A stretch of DNA of 64,000 bases from Fistularia commersonii (lineage: Eukaryota > Chordata > Actinopteri > Syngnathiformes > Fistulariidae), in assembly GCA_037954325.1 (NCBI GenBank), contig JBBMNZ010000015.1:2542001-2606000 (forward strand), read 5' to 3'. Position 1 is the stretch's first letter, and every line of letters begins with the position of its first letter. This document shows, piece by piece, positions 58,847 through 64,000 of the stretch. Position numbers and translations under genes: made by a program. The notes under the pieces are model-generated. The model was not told the origin of the DNA and searched no databases. It saw nothing but the letters and a program-made list of their open reading frames with translations.

Positions 58847-60347
58847 CTGTGACACACACACACACACACACGCACACACACAAAATCAGCCCGAAAACTT
58901 GCGAGATCCCCCGGGGGAACACACTCATGCATCGGTGAGATTCATTCTTCGAGTGGTGTCCGGGAGTCAGTAAAAGGTGGCCGTGGCAGCTTGTAGACAA
59001 GAAGTGAGCGTTAACACAAACCGGGAAAGTTAGCGGGTCCATCGCAAGCGGGGGGAAAAACAAAAAACAAAAAAACAAAAGGCGGGTGGAGAGACAGTAG
59101 TTGGTGATTGGAAACAGGATTTAGGAGTGAGGACACAGGACTGCAGGTCTGGGTCATCCATGCCGGTGTCAGGTCAAAGGTCACTCACCTGTCCGTGAGC
59201 GCCTACACCCTTGGTGTGGGGGTAGAATGACAGTTTTTGTTTTTTTTTTGCGGATGGACACGCACGAGACATGAGGGGGAAAATAGAGGGATTAAAAAGA
59301 AAGGGGGGCTGAGGTCAGAACTAATGAACACTGACAACATAAGGCTTTGGGAACATTATTGATTTTTTTTTTTGTGTGTATTCTACTGCTCTACTGCACT
59401 CCAAAGTACTATGGAGGGCAAACAGCTGCTTTTTAGAGCCCAGCCAACATAGTATTTAATAGTTTCTGAGTGACATTTTGTAAAAGCATTTCAATAATTA
59501 TAAATCAAGTGATTATCTGAATAAATTGTGTCAATATACATGTAGATGTTGGGCATACACTGTGTTAGTTGAAAATACCAGTTATTTGAAGAATGATGTC
59601 AGAATAGCGCACTGCTAAAAGATATATTCCATCATGCATTTTTACTCATTCTCTTTTTTTTTCTCTTCTTCCTATCTTGTCTGCACTTACATACCTTTAC
59701 CAATGCATGACAGTAACCTTGTATCTTCTCCTGAGTCCCGTGGTTCAATCGTTTCGCAGGCTCCAAGGAGGTATGGCTTGATCTACTACCGCGATCCTGC
59801 CAGGTGCTCACCTTTGTTATTTATCTTATGAATATTAAAGCTATTTATTTAATTGTGACAGATATTACCATGTAACTGTTAGCGAAATGATCATTAGAGA
59901 CCATTTCAGCCTGTCCTTCCCAACCCTCTCTCACTCTCTCTACTCCAACCGGTCAACACAGAAGACCACCAGCATTGGGACATCCCATCATGGACTTCTC
60001 TCATTCCAAATATTCCAAATAGCTCCTAGAGAAACTTTTCAAGCCCAACACTTCAAGCTCATTCACCAGTGATGAAAAAAGTGAGCTTTACACACAAATG
60101 ATTGATTATCATCAGACTTTCAATTCATAATTCAGATCTCAGTAAGGCGGAAAATCTGGGTCATGGACCAGACTGGATTTCAACTTGAAGAGTGGCATTC
60201 GGGGTTCGATAAATAACGGAACTGCCCAGGTCACTATGAGATTTTGTTGGTGTGTTTGGCCGAAGGACAGCGGCCCTGCTGCTAGAGATCTTTTTCAAAT
60301 ATCTTTAAAAAAGCAGATGGACTGTCAAAAGTTTTTTTTTTTTTTAC
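58847..60347 (-). other. svil: SVIL last intron
   Basis: This intron of about 1.5 kb separates the two headpiece exons. It contains (AC)n beside the acceptor (about 58852-58882), A/T-rich tracts and no recognisable element. I see no alternative exon: the protein reads through the junction without a gap. Confidence 0.85.
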
Positions 60348-60503
60348 CTGAAAGTCCTCATCTGACAGGTAGACCTCAAGGCGGAGAGGGTCCACGCCCT
60401 CGGGCAGCGGCCGGGCCAGAAGATCAGCCAGGGGGTACATGGTTTTACACAACCTGGCCAGCACGTCTTCTACCAGGATAATCTGGTTACACACCTCTGC
60501 CTC
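60348..60503 (-). CDS. svil: Supervillin (SVIL), penultimate exon with start of villin headpiece
   Basis: This exon starts EAEVCNQIILVEDVLARL and runs through CKTMYPLADLLARPLPEGVD to LRLEVYLSDEDFQ. The PLPEGVD...LE.YLSDEDF signature is the N-terminal half of the villin headpiece, the small helical domain that closes villin-family proteins. The exon is 156 bp (52 codons), phase 0 at both ends, with a TTCCAG acceptor and a GTAAAA donor. The upstream intron is only about 331 bp and contains (AC)n on the plus strand. The headpiece of human supervillin is reported not to bind F-actin, unlike that of villin; whether this fish copy behaves the same cannot be read from the window. Confidence 0.96.
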
Positions 60504-60834
60504 CTGGAAGCACGCGGACACACACACGCACGCATTCATGCACACACACACACACACAGACAGACACACGTTTTCAATGTAAAAAGCACAAGAAGAGTCG
60601 GATAGTGGATAATAAATTGAATTTAGGAGGTCAATAATGATAATGGCTTCCATGTGGCCTGGATGTTGTACCACATACACATCGGTGTTTCAGCTGAGTG
60701 AATCAGCGTGCGGCCACATCCGTACGCAGACACTGCGAGGTTCATATCAGATAGTGAAACTGGGAGTGATGAGATAATGCAATTTCATCTACACGCACAC
60801 ACACAAACACACACACACACACACACAAACACAC

Positions 60835-60956
60835 CCTCTCAGTGATCTCAGCGATGTCCTCTCGGTGCTCCCAGCTGGGGAACATGTTGGTGAAGGTGAG
60901 TGGCTCCAGGCCGGCGTGGATCAGATAGGCTTTGGGCGGCTTCTTCTCATTCTTTT
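60835..60956 (-). CDS. svil: Supervillin (SVIL), exon third from last
   Basis: This exon encodes the linker KNEKKPPKAYLIHAGLEP and then LTFTNMFPSWEHREDIAEITER, the segment between the last gelsolin-like repeat and the headpiece. The IHAGLEPLTFTNMFPSWEHR block is close to invariant in vertebrate supervillins. It opens after TTCCACAG with AA, completing a Glu codon with the G of the previous exon, and ends AGG before a GTGTGTTTG donor in phase 0. The 122-bp length (2 + 40 codons) fits this phase change. The donor runs directly into a (TG)n microsatellite on the coding strand, so the intron starts inside a repeat prone to length change. Confidence 0.95.
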
Positions 60957-62346
60957 CTGTGGAATACAAGGTTTTTCACGGAATTAATTTCTCAATTTTT
61001 ATTTCTAAACACTGACGGAATAACGTGAGCGTCTCTGCCGGAAGCTTGGCAGTTGAATGATACATCATTATTCTTGATACACTCAATAGACTGACAGCAG
61101 AACCGTGTTATTGCAGGTTATTATCACTCTATGCTTTCTTAAAAGAGAACCGATCCCATATGTAAATATGACCGTGCTATAACACGATCGTCTGACGTCT
61201 AATTTTTTTTCTCTGAGCCTCGGTTGCTACACCGTCTGAACAAACAACTGTCCCCTTATTCATCTTTGTTTTTTTTTAAATGAAAATACTTGATCGTAGT
61301 TTTATAAATTGTTGATACAAAAATCCAGGAAGGGAGAGGGAAAGGTTTCTTTTCAGTGTCTCATTCGTAGAATAATTTACTGCACTAACACAATTTTAAT
61401 CAAGACCACTTGATATCTGGTATCATTCGAGGCCAACTCTGCATGCGAGAGCCGGGTGAAATTTTAATGCTGATTATGTGTGTGTTTGAGTGTGTGTTTG
61501 CCTGGCAGTGAAACTGTACTGCTGCTATTATTAGACAAATCTCTCTCTTCTCTTTCTCGCTTTTTTTTTTTTTTATATCCTTGATCTCCTCTGGTGGGAG
61601 TAACCTGCTTAATTATTGGCTACTTAAGTAAAATATTCCAACATATTTAATAAAAAAAAAAAAACAACAACAACTGTTTAATCAATAATGATTAAGTAGT
61701 TAATAATGGATTACAAATACAAATGTTTAAAACAAATGATACAGTATATGTATATGTGTGTGTGTGTGTGTGTGTATGTTTATATACATATATATATACA
61801 TATATATATATATAAATAAACATTCTAGAATTAGACACAGGGACCCTAATTTTTTTGGTTTACATATTTCTTGCTATTTTTTTTTCAGTTCTTTTCCCAT
61901 ATTTTCCAGTGGTTAAATTTGTGGTAGGGATGTAAATTGTTTTTTTTTTTTTGTTGTTGTTGTTTGTTTAATTTACCTGAATAAAATAAAAAAATACAAA
62001 GAAAAAGGAAACTTTCCCAAGACACCAGGATGATGTTTCACGCCTAGTGATACAAAAATATCCATGATACATCATAATAAGTTGATATTGCACGTATATC
62101 CATTTACTGCAAAATAATAATCGGTGGCTTTCTAGCAGCGCAATCCTGACAACCGCTTTTCCTGAAAAAAAAAAATTGAAAGCAAGACTGATGAGAATGA
62201 TAACGCTACGTAGAGCATAACGAATATTTAAGATGTAACCACAAATTTATTGAAAACCCTTTAAATCGATACATCTTCAATATCCGGGTTCAAGACTTTC
62301 CACTGACCGTTAAAGTCAGCTCTGACAATATCAGGGTGTGGAATAC
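60957..62346 (-). other. svil: SVIL intron with TA/TG microsatellites
   Basis: AT-rich intron of about 1.4 kb. It has a (TG)n run near 61755-61777 followed by TATA-rich alternating purine-pyrimidine DNA to about 61815, plus several poly-A and poly-T runs. No coding signal is visible. Confidence 0.8.
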
Positions 62347-62490
62347 CTCTGCAGTACTGCAGCACCGTCTCCATTGCACACTTCCTGTCCGAGTCCCAGC
62401 GGATCCGGGCCGAGCCGGTGCTCTCGCTCTCCTGAGGCCACCAGCCCTGCCACAGGTAGACCTCGTGGTGGTTATCGACCAGGAACAGAG
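62347..62490 (-). CDS. svil: Supervillin (SVIL), exon fourth from last
   Basis: This exon continues the last gelsolin-like repeat. It reads LFLVDNHHEVYLWQGWWP, followed by an acidic/serine stretch and then SARIRWDSDRKCAMETVLQYCR. The VDNHHEVYLWQGWWP block is the conserved gelsolin-fold core of supervillin. The acceptor is CATTTAG and the first two bases (CT) join the G of the preceding exon to make Ala. The exon ends AGAG before a GTATTC donor, leaving one base for the next codon, so phase 1 is kept on both sides and the 144-bp length fits. The preceding intron is about 451 bp and holds a (TG)n run. No frameshift or stop is present, so the gene looks intact here. Confidence 0.95.
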
Positions 62491-62941
62491 CTAAATGTGG
62501 AGAGACGGGGGGGTGAGGGGCAAGATTACGACATGCTGTATCTTAAATCTTCAAGACTTTTAAGTGCACGGTTTGGTCCATGCTTTCAAGATTTAAGCCG
62601 GTAAAAATAGATTTTTTTGATACTTCCTTGAGTCATACAAACAGGGTTGATAAACTATAAATAAGACTCCCAACTGACAGGCTCAAATAGGAACAGCAAT
62701 TACCTCTTACACACTCAATTTCAAATTAAACTAAGCATGATACATGATGTGGGTTGGTTTAACGATCATATTACTTTAATTCTTAGCATTTTCACTTTCA
62801 TTATCATCATTTTAATAAAATTATGCCTTTTCTCTGTCTTATCAAACAACTCAAACACCTTGTTTTCCCACATTGCCTGATCAGATGTTTTATATTCAAA
62901 CCACTCTGTGTGTGTGTGTGTGTGTGTGTGTTTGTGTGTAC

Positions 62942-63097
62942 CTGGCTGGGATGCTGAGTAAAGGTCCTCCTGCAGAAAAGGCATGGAGTTGACCTGGCTG
63001 GGCTCCCTGGCCGGGTACAGGAACTCCACAGCCAAGAACTCCCCCGAGTTGCTGCTCAGCTGGTACAGGCGCGGTGTGAAGTTAAACCTGCCTGGGT
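62942..63097 (-). CDS. svil: Supervillin (SVIL), exon fifth from last
   Basis: Internal coding exon of supervillin, a membrane-associated, gelsolin/villin-family protein that ties actin and myosin II to the plasma membrane. In transcription order this is the first SVIL exon in the window. It reads DPGRFNFTPRLYQLSS and ends in QEDLYSASQP, which I recognise as the last gelsolin-like region of supervillin. The exon opens after a TTCCCAG acceptor with two bases (AC) that complete a split codon, and closes with a single G before a GTACAC donor, so both flanking introns are phase 1. Its length of 156 bp keeps the frame. Upstream exons lie beyond the right edge. Teleosts carry more than one svil paralogue and I cannot tell which this is. 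The start at 63097 is the best-fitting acceptor; the end is firm. Confidence 0.93.
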
Positions 63098-63711
63098 CTG
63101 GGAAGGTCAAAGGTCAAACAAGATGACACATAAGTAAGGGCTCAGCTAAACAGTATCACTTACAGGCTCTTTCAAAAATGGGGTCAAAGAGACAATTGAA
63201 GTACTTTATTTTAAGTAGAAGTCGACAGAAAATAAAAACATCTGCTAATCACATTTAAATGTAATGTCTAGCAAATAACCCCACTTTCCTCTGTTGCCAA
63301 CCTCTTATTGAAACATACAAGCCGCGACATCGACCAAACCTGACAAAAAAAACGCAAGACATATGAGTCCCCCTGCGCCACATCTGGCGCCCAGCTGAGC
63401 AGCGATGCTTTTTTTCCGCAATGAAAAACAAGTCCAGTGACATGTGATACATGGGGGTCCTCTGGGGAGCCTTCACTGTCGCAGCACAAACCTGATTTGT
63501 GGTTTTGTAAGAATTCATTATGTAATATCTTTACAATATGTTATGCAATATTTGCATTCGGTTATGAAGAAAACTTGCAACTCGTTTTTACGTTTTTTAT
63601 TTGAACTACGAGGGGAAATAATGCACTGAACACTGAATTTTGCTATTAGATATTGTGTGTTGACACAAATTTTTAGTAGTCTCTTATGACACAACATTAC
63701 ATTGAATGTAG

Positions 63712-63924
63712 TGCAGCACAGGAGGTAGTGCAATCCTTGGAATCAAACATTCCTGGTTCGATTCCCAGCTCCTCCTAGCGTGTCGAAGTGTTGCTGAGCG
63801 AGACACCGAACCCCTAACTGCTCCACTGACGGATGGCGACCTACCGCTCATGGTTCATCCATGACAGGTTAATTGCAGAGAATGAATTTCCTCACGGGGG
63901 ATTAATAAAGGATGAATTATTCTT
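63712..63924 (+). mobile_element. SINE, tRNA-derived head (family B), inside a SVIL intron
   Basis: Short interspersed element lying opposite to SVIL. It carries a tRNA-like B box (GGTTCGATTCC, about 63752-63762), then the body with GCGAGACACCGAACCCCTAA and a tail ending GGATTAATAAAGG. Two other copies of the same family occur on the minus strand at 15058-15196 and, split by an insertion, at 53401-54066. It is not a functional tRNA gene, since no cloverleaf with an A box is present. Confidence 0.75.
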
Positions 63925-64000
63925 AAGACATGCAGTTTAGTGGTTGTGTATTGGAGACAGTAAGGGGTTTTGCAAGTATGTGATGTTCAAGTAAAAATAA

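Overview
The window looks like nuclear DNA of a teleost fish. It is AT-leaning, full of (CA)n/(TG)n microsatellites, and littered with decayed copies of repeat types common in fish genomes: tRNA-derived SINEs with GAATG/GATGG tails, RTE-like and other APE-type LINEs, a Gypsy-type LTR element, a Tc1-like transposon and hAT-type non-autonomous elements. There are no operons, CRISPR arrays or prokaryotic genes.

The only protein-coding gene I can support is at the right edge. Five exons on the minus strand (about 58.76-63.10 kb) encode the last ~220 residues of supervillin (SVIL): the end of the gelsolin-like region plus the C-terminal villin headpiece. The splice sites and reading phases fit together exactly and end in the characteristic KKAKGLF-stop. 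The gene runs leftward, enters from beyond base 64000, and its 3' UTR lies at about 58.1-58.76 kb.

The remaining ~58 kb lies downstream of SVIL and has no convincing gene. In human, a large gene-poor interval lies downstream of SVIL towards BAMBI. This window may be the left-hand part of the equivalent fish interval, but no second gene is present here to prove that. Within it are: SINEs and an RTE-like LINE end (1.6-4.05 kb); a Gypsy-like gag-pol relic on the minus strand (about 5.9-8.5 kb); GC-rich single-copy DNA (9.8-11.5 kb); a long single-copy tract with several regulatory-looking blocks (12.7, 17.0-17.6, 19.7-20.2 kb); a SINE/Tc1 cluster (20.5-23.4 kb); GC-rich single-copy DNA (25.4-26.7 kb); a possible P2X7-like domain relic (31.3 kb); a hAT element with its target duplication (33.3 kb); an inverted-repeat element split by a full-length SINE (35.2-36.3 kb); two LINE relics (44.5-46.9 and 47.4-48.1 kb); a likely conserved AT-rich block (51.0-51.25 kb); and a three-layer nest of minisatellite, SINE and hAT (53.0-54.6 kb).

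I found no undescribed multi-gene system. The most informative structures are the nested insertions with readable target-site duplications, the perfect 48-bp inverted repeat around a dinucleotide core, and several single-copy blocks that resemble developmental enhancers but need cross-species alignment.
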